Positions 53,204-62,709 of a DNA stretch of 64,000 nucleotides are shown piece after piece. The DNA is from an uncultured Saprospiraceae bacterium. GTDB lineage: Bacteria > Bacteroidota > Bacteroidia > Chitinophagales > Saprospiraceae. How positions within the stretch are numbered: position 1 is the first letter of the stretch; every line of letters begins with the position of its first letter. The stretch is taken from positions 1 through 64,000 of the forward strand of contig CALFDU010000017.1 in the NCBI GenBank assembly GCA_937950315.1, given 5' to 3'. Below the pieces are notes generated by a model. That model did no database searches. It worked only from the letters and a program-made list of their open reading frames with translations, and had not been told where the DNA came from. A program made the translations under genes and the position numbers.

Positions 53204-54076
53204 ATGGATAGACGTACAGCTTTGAAAATGGGAATGGTATCAGTTCCTGTTGTACTTGCTCCGGGTTTAAAATCATCGGCTAATAATCATGATAGCAATC
53301 TAAGTAATTTGATTGCAGAGAGAAAGTATCATCACTCAATATCTAGATGGTGTTATTCGAAAGTAGAAATCAATGAATTGGTTGCCTGGTGTAAGGAGCT
53401 CGGGATTGCTTCTATTGAATTGTTGGATAAGGAAGAGTATGATATTGTAAAAGCTGCAGGATTAGATTGTGCAATTGTAAATGGCAGTTCGTTAGGTTTG
53501 CAGAAAGGTTTTTGTAACCAAGAATATCATGCTCAGTTACTTGAAGATTATTCTAAATTGATACCCCAAGTAGCCAAAGATGGGCTAAAAACCATTATCA
53601 CTTTTTCTGGAAATAGAGTAGGTATATCAGATGAACAAGGATTGGCCAATTGTGTAATGGGATTGAGGCCTATTGTGGAAATGGCAAATGAGTATGGTCT
53701 GATGATTGTTATGGAATTGTTGAATAGCCATGTTGATCACAAGGATTATATGTGTGATAAGACTGAATGGGGAGTGGCATTGGTAGATGCTTTAGGTTTA
53801 GATAATTTTAGATTGCTCTATGACATTTACCACATGCAAATCATGGAAGGGAATGTTGTTGCTAATATTAGAAAGTACCATAAATATTTTGCGCATTATC
53901 ACACAGGTGGGGTGCCAGGAAGAAACGAGATAAATGCTTCACAAGAATTGAATTATCCATTCATAATGCAGGCTATAGCTGAGACAGGGTATGAAGGATA
54001 CATCGGGCAGGAATTTGTTCCTACCTGGGAGAATCCTTATGATTCATTGAAGGAAGCAATTAGTATTTGCTCATAA
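53204..54076 (+). CDS. Hydroxypyruvate-isomerase-like TIM-barrel protein with Tat-type signal
   Basis: A 290-aa sugar isomerase/epimerase of the AP-endonuclease-2 TIM-barrel family. The N-terminus 'DRRTALKMGMVSVPVVLAPG' has the twin arginine and hydrophobic stretch of a Tat signal, so it probably acts in the periplasm. The barrel carries metal-binding strand ends: 'IVMELLNS', 'LLYDIYHMQIMEG' (Asp and His), 'AHYHTGGVPGRNEI' (histidines) and 'YIGQEFVPTW' (Glu). This order matches hydroxypyruvate isomerase and related keto-sugar isomerases. It lies 11 bases before the GMC dehydrogenase gene and is the first gene of a three-gene sugar-oxidation operon. The natural substrate is unknown. Confidence 0.85.
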   Translation: MDRRTALKMGMVSVPVVLAPGLKSSANNHDSNLSNLIAERKYHHSISRWCYSKVEINELVAWCKELGIASIELLDKEEYDIVKAAGLDCAIVNGSSLGLQKGFCNQEYHAQLLEDYSKLIPQVAKDGLKTIITFSGNRVGISDEQGLANCVMGLRPIVEMANEYGLMIVMELLNSHVDHKDYMCDKTEWGVALVDALGLDNFRLLYDIYHMQIMEGNVVANIRKYHKYFAHYHTGGVPGRNEINASQELNYPFIMQAIAETGYEGYIGQEFVPTWENPYDSLKEAISICS

Positions 54077-54087
54077 ACAAACGAAAT

Positions 54088-55794
54088 ATGTATTTTGAAA
54101 GTAAAGGGAAGGCAGAAGTCACTTATGATGCGATAGTAGTAGGATCAGGAATAAGTGGTGGTTGGGCTGCTAAAGAACTAAGTGAAAAAGGATTGAAAAC
54201 ATTGATGCTAGAGAGAGGCCGGAAGGTAGCTCATGGCGAATATCCTACTGCGAATTCAGAATCTTGGGAAGACCCGAATAGAGGGAGAACTCCAACGGCT
54301 GAATTAGAGAAGCATTATCCAAAACAAAATAGAACTGGATATACAGTTAATGAATTTACAAAGCATTGGTGGATCAAAGATAGTGATCAACCGTATGGTG
54401 AGGATAAGCCATTTGATTGGATTAGAGGATACCATATGGGTGGGAGATCTCTTTTGTGGGGAAGGCAATCTTACAGATGGAGTCCAATGGACTTTGAAGC
54501 CAATGCGAAAGATGGTGTGGCTGTTGATTGGCCGATAAGATATAGTGATGTGGCTCCTTGGTATGACTATGTGGAACAGTTTGCTGGAATCAGTGGTCAG
54601 AATGAAGGTCTGAAGCAGTTGCCAGACGGTAAGTTTATGCCAGCGATGGAATTGAATTGTGTGGAGAAAAAGGTGAAGTCAGGAATGGCTAAGTCTTTTA
54701 AGAATAGGATGATGACGATTGGACGTGCAGCGCATCTTACAGAGGCTTTGCATAATCGCGGAACTTGCCAATATAGAAATAGATGTATAAGGGGATGTCC
54801 TTTTGGAGCATATTTCTCATCATTGGCTTCGACACTACCTGCGGCAGAAGTTACTGGTAATTTAACTACAGTTGCGAATGCAATTGTAACGTCCGTGATT
54901 TTTGATGACAAGACGCAGAAGGCAACAGGTGTAAGAGTAAAGGATGCCAATACAATGGAAGAAAAAGAATTCTTCGCAAAAGTAATTTTCCTTAATGCTT
55001 CGACGGTTGGTACTACCAGTATTTTGATGCATTCTACTTCAGAAAGATTTCCAGATGGCATGGGGAATGACAGTGGGGAATTGGGTCACAACATGATGGA
55101 TCATCATTTTAAGGTGGGCGCAACTGGAGATACAGAAGAATACAGAGATAAGTACTATAAAGGAAGAAGACCAAATGGAATTTATATTCCAAGATTTAGA
55201 AATTTAGGAACCAAAGCCACTAAGAAGGACTTCTTAAGAGGATATGGATATCAGGGAGGTGCGAGTAGAACTGGATGGCAAAAAACGGTGAAGGAAATGT
55301 CCTATGGTGAAGAATTTAAGCAAGCACTTACTCAACCAGGAGACTGGAGATTTGGTATAAATGGTTTTGGAGAGATACTACCGTATCATGAAAACAGAAT
55401 GTATCTGAATTATGATGTGAAAGACAAGTGGGGTTTACATACGGTAAACTTTGATGTAGAGATTAAGGAGAATGAAAGAAAGATGAGAGAAGATATGGCG
55501 CAAGCTGCTGTTGAGATTTGTGAAGCAGGAGGGTTAAAAAATGTGAAACCTTATGAAAGGGTATACAATCCTGGCAATGGGATTCATGAAATGGGCACAG
55601 CAAGAATGGGAAGAGATCCAAAGACTTCTGTATTGAACAAATGGAATCAGATCCATGCGGTAAAGAATGTATTTGTAACGGATGGTTCGTGTATGACTTC
55701 TGCTGCATGTCAGAATCCATCATTGACTTATATGGCATTAACGGCTCGAGCTGCAGATTATGCAGTGAGTGAATTAAAAAAGCAAAATCTATAA
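54088..55794 (+). CDS. GMC-family FAD-dependent sugar/alcohol dehydrogenase
   Basis: A 568-aa flavoprotein. The frame extends to a TTG at 54067, but the ATG at 54088 leaves a normal N-terminus and does not overlap the previous gene. The FAD-binding Rossmann motif 'VVGSGISGGWAAKELSEKGLKTLMLERG' lies near residue 18. 'YHMGGRSLLWGRQ' is the second flavin motif. The C-terminal 'FVTDGSCMTSAACQNPSLTYMALTARAADY' carries the active-site region; a histidine sits in 'GIHEMGTARMG' upstream. There is no export signal. A cysteine-rich 'CQYRNRCIRGCPFGAY' segment is typical of the membrane-type GMC sugar dehydrogenases paired with a Tat-exported small subunit. It probably oxidises a sugar, perhaps at C3, and is carried out together with the subunit encoded next. 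Confidence 0.9.
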   Translation: MYFESKGKAEVTYDAIVVGSGISGGWAAKELSEKGLKTLMLERGRKVAHGEYPTANSESWEDPNRGRTPTAELEKHYPKQNRTGYTVNEFTKHWWIKDSDQPYGEDKPFDWIRGYHMGGRSLLWGRQSYRWSPMDFEANAKDGVAVDWPIRYSDVAPWYDYVEQFAGISGQNEGLKQLPDGKFMPAMELNCVEKKVKSGMAKSFKNRMMTIGRAAHLTEALHNRGTCQYRNRCIRGCPFGAYFSSLASTLPAAEVTGNLTTVANAIVTSVIFDDKTQKATGVRVKDANTMEEKEFFAKVIFLNASTVGTTSILMHSTSERFPDGMGNDSGELGHNMMDHHFKVGATGDTEEYRDKYYKGRRPNGIYIPRFRNLGTKATKKDFLRGYGYQGGASRTGWQKTVKEMSYGEEFKQALTQPGDWRFGINGFGEILPYHENRMYLNYDVKDKWGLHTVNFDVEIKENERKMREDMAQAAVEICEAGGLKNVKPYERVYNPGNGIHEMGTARMGRDPKTSVLNKWNQIHAVKNVFVTDGSCMTSAACQNPSLTYMALTARAADYAVSELKKQNL

Positions 55795-55795
55795 A

Positions 55796-56353
55796 ATGGA
55801 CAGGAGAGAAGTATTAAAGTTATCGAGTGCATTGCTTGGGTATACGATAGTAGGAGGAACTGCTGCGGCAGTATTGTCAGGATGTAAGACAGATGCTAGC
55901 GTGGTGCCGGCGGATCTTGATCTGTTTGATGTGTCCACGTATGATTTGATTGTTGATGTTACTGAACGAATTATTCCTGCAACAGATACGCCAGGCGCTA
56001 AGGATGCCAATGTAGTAAGCTATCTTCATAATAGGTTGAAAAACTTTTCCACGAAAGAGGAATCTTCGATGATATTTGAAGGCTTAAAGTTGTTTGATTC
56101 AAAAGCAACAGCAAAGTTTGGCAAGGCGTATAATGATTTGCCTGGAGCGGAAAAAGACGAAATCATGAAATTGATGCAAGCTGAAGCATCCAAAGATGAC
56201 AAACATATATTCAATCAATTAAAGCAAGAAACTGTTGTAGGATTTTTTACATCAGAGGTGGGTGCGACTCAAGTATTGCGGTTTGACCCTGTTCCAGGAG
56301 AATATATTGGTTGCGTTGACTATAGTCCAGAAGATAAAGTCTGGGCATTGTAA
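55796..56353 (+). CDS. Gluconate 2-dehydrogenase subunit 3 family protein (Tat-exported small subunit)
   Basis: A 185-aa small subunit for a GMC dehydrogenase. The N-terminus 'DRREVLKLSSALLGYTIVGG' is a Tat signal, and 'VLSGC' suggests a lipoprotein cysteine just after it. The mature part contains 'VDVTERIIPATDTPGAKDANV', the family signature. In known systems this subunit carries the folded flavoprotein across the membrane by the Tat pathway. It starts one base after the GMC stop codon, so the pair is certainly co-translated. No cytochrome c subunit follows, so the electron acceptor is not evident. Confidence 0.92.
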   Translation: MDRREVLKLSSALLGYTIVGGTAAAVLSGCKTDASVVPADLDLFDVSTYDLIVDVTERIIPATDTPGAKDANVVSYLHNRLKNFSTKEESSMIFEGLKLFDSKATAKFGKAYNDLPGAEKDEIMKLMQAEASKDDKHIFNQLKQETVVGFFTSEVGATQVLRFDPVPGEYIGCVDYSPEDKVWAL

Positions 56354-56428
56354 GTTTTTCACGTAAAAAAGTAACAAATAGAGGTAATTACGTCTTAATA
56401 TCATAGAGCGGATATTGAGAGGATAGTG

Positions 56429-56436
56429 TATTTTTG
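56429..56436 (+). promoter_or_regulatory. Possible -7 promoter element of the aconitase gene
   Basis: TATTTTTG fits TAnnTTTG and lies 19 bases before the ATG. No well-spaced -33 element is seen. Confidence 0.35.
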
Positions 56437-56455
56437 CATCAACAAAATTTAAAAT

Positions 56456-58726
56456 ATGGCATTTGATATTGATTTAATTAGGAACCATTATGCTACTATG
56501 GCCGAAAGGGTAGGAAAAGCAAAAGCGGAACTTAACAGACCATTGACCTTGGCGGAGAAAATTCTTTACTCTCATTTACATGGAGACTCACCGATGAAGG
56601 GATATGAAAGAGGAAGTGATTATGTATTTTTTGCGCCTGATAGAGTTGCGATGCAAGATGCAACAGCACAGATGGCTTTGCTTCAATTTATGATGGCAGG
56701 GAAATCAAAAGTGGCAGTACCATCAACGGTACACTGTGACCACTTAATTCAAGCTAAAGTTGGGTCGGAGCAAGATTTGAAAGGAGCGATGGATATTAAT
56801 TCTGAAGTATATGATTTTTTGGAATCAGTATCTGATAAATATGGTCTTGGTTTTTGGAAGCCAGGAGCTGGTATTATTCATCAAGTAGTATTAGAGAATT
56901 ATGCATTTCCTGGAGGAATGATGATAGGAACAGATTCACATACTGTGAATGCTGGAGGGCTTGGTATGGTAGCGATTGGTGTAGGTGGAGCCGATGCGGT
57001 TGATGTGATGGTAGGAATGGGATGGGAGCTAAAGATGCCTAAGTTGATCGGAGTTAAATTAACAGGAAAATTAAGTGGATGGACATCTTCTAAAGATGTT
57101 ATTCTTAAAGTGGCGGGTATACTTACTGCCAAAGGAGGAACAGGAGCAATTGTAGAATATTTTGGAGATGGAGCAGAAGGACTGTCTTGTACTGGAAAAG
57201 GTACGATCTGTAATATGGGTGCAGAGATAGGAGCGACAACTTCATTGTTTGGGTATGGTGAAGCAATGGGTAGGTATTTAAGAGCAACTGATAGAGCGGA
57301 GATCGCAGATCTTGCAGATGGAGTGAGTGAGCATTTGACGGGTGATGCTGAATGTTATGCAGATCCAGAAAAATATTTTGATCAAGTTATTGAGATAAAT
57401 CTTGACGAATTAGAGCCATTGATCAATGGACCATTTACGCCAGACTTAGCTACTAAGATTTCTGATATGAAAGAAACGGCTCAAAAGAATGGTTGGCCGG
57501 AAGATCTTGAGTATTGTTTGATCGGTTCATGTACAAACTCTTCTTACGAAGATATTACGAGATCCGCATCTATTGCTCGTCAAGCGATTGCGAAAGGAAT
57601 TAAGCCTAAATCACAATTGACTATTACACCAGGTTCGGAGCAGGTAAGATTTACGCTTGAAAGAGACGGGGTGATCAAGGAATTGCAAGATATGGGTGCA
57701 TTGGTGTTTGCAAATGCATGCGGACCTTGTATAGGTCAGTGGGACAGAGCTGGAGCAGATAAGAAAGAAAAAAATAGTATCCTTCACTCATTCAATAGAA
57801 ACTTTTCTAAGAGAGCGGATGGTAATCCAAATACACATGCATTCGTGGCATCACCTGAAATCGTGACTGCGATTGCTTTATCAGGAAAGTTAGGATTCAA
57901 TCCGATGACGGATACCTTGACGACTGAGAGTGGTGAAGAAATTAAATTGGAAGAACCGACGGGACATGAATTACCGCCGAAAGGATTTGATGTTGAGGAT
58001 GCTGGGTACAATGCCCCTGTTGAAGATGGAAGTGGTGTAGAAGTAAAAGTAAGTCCGGATTCAGACAGATTACAATTGCTTACACCATTTGTGCCTTTGA
58101 AACAAGAAAACCTGACCAACAATAGGATATTAATCAAGGCGAGTGGGAAATGTACAACAGATCACATATCCATGGCGGGTCCTTGGTTGAAGTATAGAGG
58201 CCACTTACAGAATATCTCTAACAATTGCTTTATCGGAGCGATCAATGCTTTCAATGGTGATGCAAATAATGTAATCAACTATCAGACAAATGAATATATG
58301 GCTGTGCCTGATTCAGCTAGAGCGTATAGAGATAATGGGGTAGGTACAGTTGTGTTTGGGGAAGATAATTACGGAGAAGGATCATCGAGAGAACACGCGG
58401 CCATGGAGCCAAGGTTCTTGGGTGTGAACGCTGTGATTGTAAAATCATTTGCAAGGATCCATGAAACGAATCTTAAAAAGCAAGGGATGTTTGCATTGAC
58501 TTTTGCAGATCCTGCGGATTATGATAAAGTAAGACAGGATGATCATGTAAGTATTTTGGGTTTTGATACGATGGAGCCAGGCAAGAGATTGACGGTTCTA
58601 TTGAAGCATGCTGATGGTACTGAAGAGAGTTTTGAAGTGAACCATACTTACAACGAAGCTCAAATCGAGTGGGTAAGAAAAGGGTCAGCACTTAATAAGA
58701 TTAGATCAGATTTTGGTGTTAGCTAA
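56456..58726 (+). CDS. acn: Aconitate hydratase
   Basis: TCA-cycle enzyme that converts citrate to isocitrate through a [4Fe-4S] cluster. The 756-aa size and sequence fit the mitochondrial-type aconitases of Bacteroidota rather than the 890-aa AcnA. The cluster cysteines are in '[11 protein letters not shown]' and '[10 protein letters not shown]'. Substrate-site segments '[15 protein letters not shown]' and '[14 protein letters not shown]' are intact. The swivel domain occupies the C-terminal third. It has its own promoter-like element and a strong terminator, so it is a single-gene unit. Confidence 0.96.
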   Translation: MAFDIDLIRNHYATMAERVGKAKAELNRPLTLAEKILYSHLHGDSPMKGYERGSDYVFFAPDRVAMQDATAQMALLQFMMAGKSKVAVPSTVHCDHLIQAKVGSEQDLKGAMDINSEVYDFLESVSDKYGLGFWKPGAGIIHQVVLENYAFPGGMMIGTDSHTVNAGGLGMVAIGVGGADAVDVMVGMGWELKMPKLIGVKLTGKLSGWTSSKDVILKVAGILTAKGGTGAIVEYFGDGAEGLSCTGKGTICNMGAEIGATTSLFGYGEAMGRYLRATDRAEIADLADGVSEHLTGDAECYADPEKYFDQVIEINLDELEPLINGPFTPDLATKISDMKETAQKNGWPEDLEYCLIGSCTNSSYEDITRSASIARQAIAKGIKPKSQLTITPGSEQVRFTLERDGVIKELQDMGALVFANACGPCIGQWDRAGADKKEKNSILHSFNRNFSKRADGNPNTHAFVASPEIVTAIALSGKLGFNPMTDTLTTESGEEIKLEEPTGHELPPKGFDVEDAGYNAPVEDGSGVEVKVSPDSDRLQLLTPFVPLKQENLTNNRILIKASGKCTTDHISMAGPWLKYRGHLQNISNNCFIGAINAFNGDANNVINYQTNEYMAVPDSARAYRDNGVGTVVFGEDNYGEGSSREHAAMEPRFLGVNAVIVKSFARIHETNLKKQGMFALTFADPADYDKVRQDDHVSILGFDTMEPGKRLTVLLKHADGTEESFEVNHTYNEAQIEWVRKGSALNKIRSDFGVS

Positions 58727-58743
58727 AATTTGTCATTGATAGA

Positions 58744-58779
58744 AAAGCCTCGTTAATTTTATTAGCGAGGCTTTTTTTT
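58744..58779 (+). terminator. Terminator after aconitase (shared with the convergent gene)
   Basis: AAGCCTCG pairs exactly with CGAGGCTT around an AT-rich loop, followed by eight T. It lies between two convergent stop codons. Confidence 0.85.
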
Positions 58780-58783
58780 AGTA

Positions 58784-59410
58784 TTAAGGTCTATAAATTT
58801 TTTCTTCTTTAATTTTTCGTGGACGGGATTCACCAGACAATCTATATCCTAAAACAAATCTAGTTGTGATGTCGTATTTGCCTATACTGTCTGCAAAAAA
58901 ATTGTAGGCATTATCAAAAAAATTGGTTCCTGTAATCCCATCAATGAAATCTCCTGTATTGTTTTGCAAAGAGCCATGGATTCTAAATCCAAGCCCACTT
59001 CCTATCTCCAAATAAAATTTTCGTGGAAGCATAATTTTGTAGCCGGACATGATTCCCATCGCCAATCTTTTGTGCCTGTAGATCGGGCTTCTGCTTGATC
59101 TATATTTGATATAAGGACCTATATAGTATCTGTCTAGCCCGTATTTAGGAAAGAGATAAAATTTTCCTATTAGTCTAAAACTGGTTGATTTGGCTTGAGA
59201 GAAATTTATATTTCTATATGGAATGGATACGCTTGGGCTGTATGTGCCATCTATGTCAAGGGCAAAATAATCAGTAAGTCCTGCTTCAAATCCACCTTTG
59301 ATATTTTTTGATAATAGGGCTGCAACTGGATCTACTTTGATGTCAAACTGGCCATATAAACCTTGTAATGGAAGGTATAAGCACAGGAAGAAAGTAATGA
59401 AGTGTTTCAT
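58784..59410 (-). CDS. Small outer-membrane beta-barrel-like protein, DUF3575-like
   Basis: A 208-aa exported protein. The frame opens at a TTG at 59416, but the ATG at 59410 starts a clean signal peptide (ends LYGQ). The mature chain alternates strands and turns ('FDIKVDPVAALLSKNIKGGFEAGLTDYFALDIDG', given here in abbreviated sense as the opening strands; 'RYYIGPYIKYRSS', 'FYLEIGSGLGFRI', 'TRFVLGYRLSG'), as in small porin-like barrels. The first strands resemble DUF3575. The last residues are basic and not a barrel strand. Function unknown. Confidence 0.65.
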   Translation of the reverse strand: MKHFITFFLCLYLPLQGLYGQFDIKVDPVAALLSKNIKGGFEAGLTDYFALDIDGTYSPSVSIPYRNINFSQAKSTSFRLIGKFYLFPKYGLDRYYIGPYIKYRSSRSPIYRHKRLAMGIMSGYKIMLPRKFYLEIGSGLGFRIHGSLQNNTGDFIDGITGTNFFDNAYNFFADSIGKYDITTRFVLGYRLSGESRPRKIKEEKIYRP

Positions 59411-59695
59411 GCCCAAAATGAATGTTTGAGAGTAAAGTTAGCCTAAAAAGCTCATAAAGGATATTGTACTAGTGACAATAGGGTTTAGTTTTGATGAAAT
59501 TGAGTGAAAGTTAATTGTTAAGATAAATGTGAAGTAGTCAATGTTTATTACCGTTTTAGGAAAAGGTTGGCATTATTTTTTTCATTGATGCAGCGTTCAT
59601 GGGATTTAATAGGTATATAGTTATAACCTTATGAATGCGTGTCATTTTTTACGTGTTTAATTCCTATTTTTACAATCATAAATAAAATACCATAC

Positions 59696-61663
59696 ATGAA
59701 GTATAAGTACTTTTTAACATTAATTTTTTCGGCCTTTTTTGTCATCAATGTGCAAGCACAAGAAGACTGTGATTGTCCAGAGCCAGATATCTATTCTGAA
59801 GGAATTTGTTTAATATCTACGATAGATACCTCCGCTCTGTGGGCTCCAGATGAATGTTTTGCTGCTTGTTGGTATGGAGATGAGTTTGAAATTATTGATT
59901 GCGAGGATGTTGATTGGGGAACAGGCGATGAATATGAGTGTGATTGTCCAGAAGAAGACTGGGAATCAGAGGGTTTTTGTATAGAATTAATGGATCCTTT
60001 GTTAGACACATTGGGATTTGATACTTTGGCTTTTGTCACTTGGGTTCCAAGTTTGTGTTTTGCGGATTGTTGGTATGCTGATTACGATTATGAAATTGCG
60101 GAGTGTGAAGAAAATGATTGGGAGTGGGAAGACGAATGTGATTGCCCTGAGGAGGATTGGGAATTGGAAGGGCTTTGCATAGAATTAATGGATCCTTCTT
60201 TTGATACATTGGGATTTGATTCATTGGCATTTATAACATGGGTTCCAAGTTTGTGTTTTGCAGACTGTTGGTATCCTGATTACGATTATGAAATTGCAGA
60301 GTGTGAAGAAAATGATTGGGAGTGGGAAGACGAATGTGATTGTCCTGAGGAGGATTGGGAATCAGAAGGACTTTGTATTGAACTCATTGACTTTTCGTTT
60401 GATACGTTGGGATTTGATTCGTTGGTTTTGAATGCATGGGTTCCAAGTTTGTGTTTTGCAGATTGTTGGTATGAGGGATATGAGTATGTAGTAGCAGATT
60501 GTGACAACGGATGGGAATGGGAAGACGAATGTGATTGTCCAGAAGAAGATTTGGAAACAGAAGGTATTTGTGTAGAAATATTTGACTTTGCATTTGATAC
60601 AACGGGGGTTGATTTTGATACACTTTCTTTTGTTACTTGGGTGCCGAGTATGTGTTACGCTGAGTGTTGGTATGAAGGTTCTGACATCCTTCTTTCAGAT
60701 TGTGATGATGGATGGGAATGGGAAGATGAATGTGATTGTCCAGAAGAAGATTGGGAATCGGAAGGAATTTGTATTGACTTAAGTAATACCGGATTGGATT
60801 CATTGGGATTTGATTTAGATTCGTTGGATTATGTAGCATGGGTGCCGAGTGAGTGTTTTGCTTCATGTTGGTACGGTGATGATTACACTGTAGTTGAATG
60901 TCCAGAGTACGATGATGGAGGTGGATTTGATTGGGAGTTGGAATGTGAATGTGAACTTGATTCTGAGGAAGGAATATGCATTTTGTATGTAACGGATATT
61001 GATTCACTTATAGAGTGGGTTCCTAATGAGTGTTTTGCTGATTGCTGGGGATTTGTAGACTACGAAGTTGTTGATTGTGAAGATTTCTGGGGATGGGGAG
61101 AAGAAGATGATAACGGAACTGAAATTGATTTTGAAGACAATGAATGTTTGACTGGATTGGTAGAAAGTGGAATAACTTTATTGCAAGAGTTTTTAATCGG
61201 CTTGCATGACTGTGAAATTTTGGTGTTAGATGAATGTGTATTGGCGGCTCCGATGTTTGCCTCAGATGAAGCATTTTTTGAATACTTGAGTGAGAATTGT
61301 CCAGAATGGTTTGGTGTAATCATGGATGAATCAGATGGACCATCTTTGTTTGAACAATTCAATGAAACACAGGGTAATACTGCAACAAGCAATGAAAATA
61401 TCATTGAAGGCTTGCATATTAAACTATTGGGTAATCCGGTTGTAGATCAACTGAATATACAGATCGATGCAACGGAAACGATGAACCTGAGCATGGAATT
61501 AAGAACCATTACGGGTACGAGCGTAGCTTATGAGTATATCACGGTAAATAAAGGCGCTCAAGTTTATACTGTAGGGACTTCGGAACTAGCGGGAGGAACT
61601 TATTTGATGACAATGATATCTGACAATGGGTTAGAAACAATCAAGTTTATGGTAGCAAAATAA
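59696..61663 (+). CDS. T9SS-secreted protein of seven six-cysteine acidic repeats
   Basis: A 655-aa exported protein. The open frame begins at a GTG at 59639, but the ATG at 59696 starts a normal signal peptide (ends VQAQ). Seven tandem repeats of about 55-71 residues start at DNA positions 59762, 59936, 60134, 60332, 60527, 60728 and 60941. Each has the pattern CxCPEx(n)EGxC...WVPSxCFAxCWY...xC, six cysteines in all, with many Asp, Glu and Trp ('NDWEWEDECDC' joins units). Repeats 2 and 3 are nearly identical and exactly 198 bases apart, so some duplication is recent. After a helical segment of about 100 residues, the last about 75 residues ('LLGNPVVDQLNIQI', 'ELAGGTYLMTM') form a T9SS type A tail. 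No family was recognised. It may form disulphide-rich beads that bind metal or glycan on the cell surface. Confidence 0.85.
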   Translation: MKYKYFLTLIFSAFFVINVQAQEDCDCPEPDIYSEGICLISTIDTSALWAPDECFAACWYGDEFEIIDCEDVDWGTGDEYECDCPEEDWESEGFCIELMDPLLDTLGFDTLAFVTWVPSLCFADCWYADYDYEIAECEENDWEWEDECDCPEEDWELEGLCIELMDPSFDTLGFDSLAFITWVPSLCFADCWYPDYDYEIAECEENDWEWEDECDCPEEDWESEGLCIELIDFSFDTLGFDSLVLNAWVPSLCFADCWYEGYEYVVADCDNGWEWEDECDCPEEDLETEGICVEIFDFAFDTTGVDFDTLSFVTWVPSMCYAECWYEGSDILLSDCDDGWEWEDECDCPEEDWESEGICIDLSNTGLDSLGFDLDSLDYVAWVPSECFASCWYGDDYTVVECPEYDDGGGFDWELECECELDSEEGICILYVTDIDSLIEWVPNECFADCWGFVDYEVVDCEDFWGWGEEDDNGTEIDFEDNECLTGLVESGITLLQEFLIGLHDCEILVLDECVLAAPMFASDEAFFEYLSENCPEWFGVIMDESDGPSLFEQFNETQGNTATSNENIIEGLHIKLLGNPVVDQLNIQIDATETMNLSMELRTITGTSVAYEYITVNKGAQVYTVGTSELAGGTYLMTMISDNGLETIKFMVAK

Positions 61664-61684
61664 AGTAGATAAATATATCTTTTG

Positions 61685-61718
61685 ATCCCGACTGAATCCA
61701 TTCAGTCGGGATTTTTTA
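61685..61718 (+). terminator. Strong terminator after the Cys-repeat gene
   Basis: TCCCGACTGAAT is followed almost at once by its perfect reverse complement, then a T-run. Confidence 0.88.
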
Positions 61719-61773
61719 TTTTAAATGATTTATAACAGTATTATTGAAGAAATAATTGGATTTTTGTAGAACG

Positions 61774-62223
61774 ATGAAGTATTTGATTATAATGGTTGTT
61801 TTGTTGAGTTCTGGGTTGATTACTGCCCAAGAAAAGGTCAGTGCATGGACAAATCTGGCAATGGTAACCAAGACCAAGACATACGATGTCAACTTTGGGA
61901 TGGAGATTGAGACCATCGAGCCTGGAATCATTGCACAACAACTAAACAATACAGAGGTAATGGTATCGGGTTATATTATTCCATTGACAGGGAAAATCGA
62001 ACAAAGTCATTTTATGTTTAGCAGATATCCTCAGAATATGTGTTTTTTTTGTGGGTTGGCTGGACCTGAATCGGCCATGCAAGTTTTCACAAAAGATGAA
62101 AAAAAAATGAAATTTACGCCCGAAAAAATATCACTTACGGGTACCTTACAAATCAATCAAGATGAAGCGAGTGGATTGATATATACATTAAGAAACGCAG
62201 AAGTTATAACAGGAGACAAATGA
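61774..62223 (+). CDS. Exported DUF3299-like protein with NMCFFCG motif (copy 1)
   Basis: A 149-aa exported protein. The frame reaches a TTG at 61756, but the ATG at 61774 starts the signal peptide (ends LITAQ). Mature features are 'VMVSGYIIPLTGKIEQSHFMFSRYPQNMCFFCGLAGPESAM' (spread over about residues 65-105; the key residues are the paired cysteines of CFFC) and a beta-rich ending. The 'V.V.GYIIPL' segment resembles DUF3299 periplasmic proteins. The CxxC pair could bind a metal ion or form a redox disulphide. Its stop overlaps the start of a paralogue (ATGA), so both are made together. Confidence 0.7.
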   Translation: MKYLIIMVVLLSSGLITAQEKVSAWTNLAMVTKTKTYDVNFGMEIETIEPGIIAQQLNNTEVMVSGYIIPLTGKIEQSHFMFSRYPQNMCFFCGLAGPESAMQVFTKDEKKMKFTPEKISLTGTLQINQDEASGLIYTLRNAEVITGDK

Positions 62224-62699
62224 TTAAACTTATTAAATACACCACGTTATTATTGGCTTTATTATTAATTAATAATACCAGTACCTATGCGCAGGAGGGT
62301 GAAGAATTAATGGTAATAAAAGAAGAAAGTCTTTGGAAGACACTTTCTAAAATAACTTATAAGCAAGAATACAATGAGTTGTTTGGCTTCAAAGTTGATA
62401 TTCCTGTATTTAGCAATCAAATTAAAGAATTAGAAGGCCAAGAGGTAGAAGTAAAAGGATATATTATTCCTATCGAAGGATATAAATCTCATAAAGAATT
62501 TATGTTTTCTGCTTTTCCATATAATATGTGTTTCTTCTGCGGTGGAGCAGGCCCGGAAACGGTTATGGAAGTGGCCTCTCTGGAACCTATCGAATATTCT
62601 GCTGAACAAATTAAGATAAAGGGCAAGCTTGTGCTGAATGATGATGACATCAATCGAATGATGTATATTCTTGAGGATGTGCGGCTTGTAGGGCAGTAA
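62220..62699 (+). CDS. Exported DUF3299-like protein with NMCFFCG motif (copy 2)
   Basis: A 159-aa paralogue of the preceding gene, with signal peptide ending 'TYAQ'. The shared core is 'VEVKGYIIPIEGYKSHKEFMFSAF' followed by 'NMCFFCGGAGPE' and a late 'IKIKGKLVLNDDDINRMMY' segment. The two proteins share order and motif but differ at many other positions, so the duplication is old. The CxxC cysteines and the following Gly-Pro-Glu are the most conserved part. The function is not known; a shared metal-handling or envelope redox role is possible. Confidence 0.72.
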   Translation: MIKLIKYTTLLLALLLINNTSTYAQEGEELMVIKEESLWKTLSKITYKQEYNELFGFKVDIPVFSNQIKELEGQEVEVKGYIIPIEGYKSHKEFMFSAFPYNMCFFCGGAGPETVMEVASLEPIEYSAEQIKIKGKLVLNDDDINRMMYILEDVRLVGQ

Positions 62700-62709
62700 A
62701 AAATTAAGT

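Noticed and set aside
59936-60728. Regular direct repeats of about 198 bases, considered as a CRISPR-like array
   Set aside because: The whole unit repeats, with no short repeat and unique spacers, and it encodes in-frame protein repeats.
60633-61007. 124-codon antisense frame rich in His, Asn and Pro
   Set aside because: It is the reverse reading of the Cys-rich repeats and repeats with the same period.
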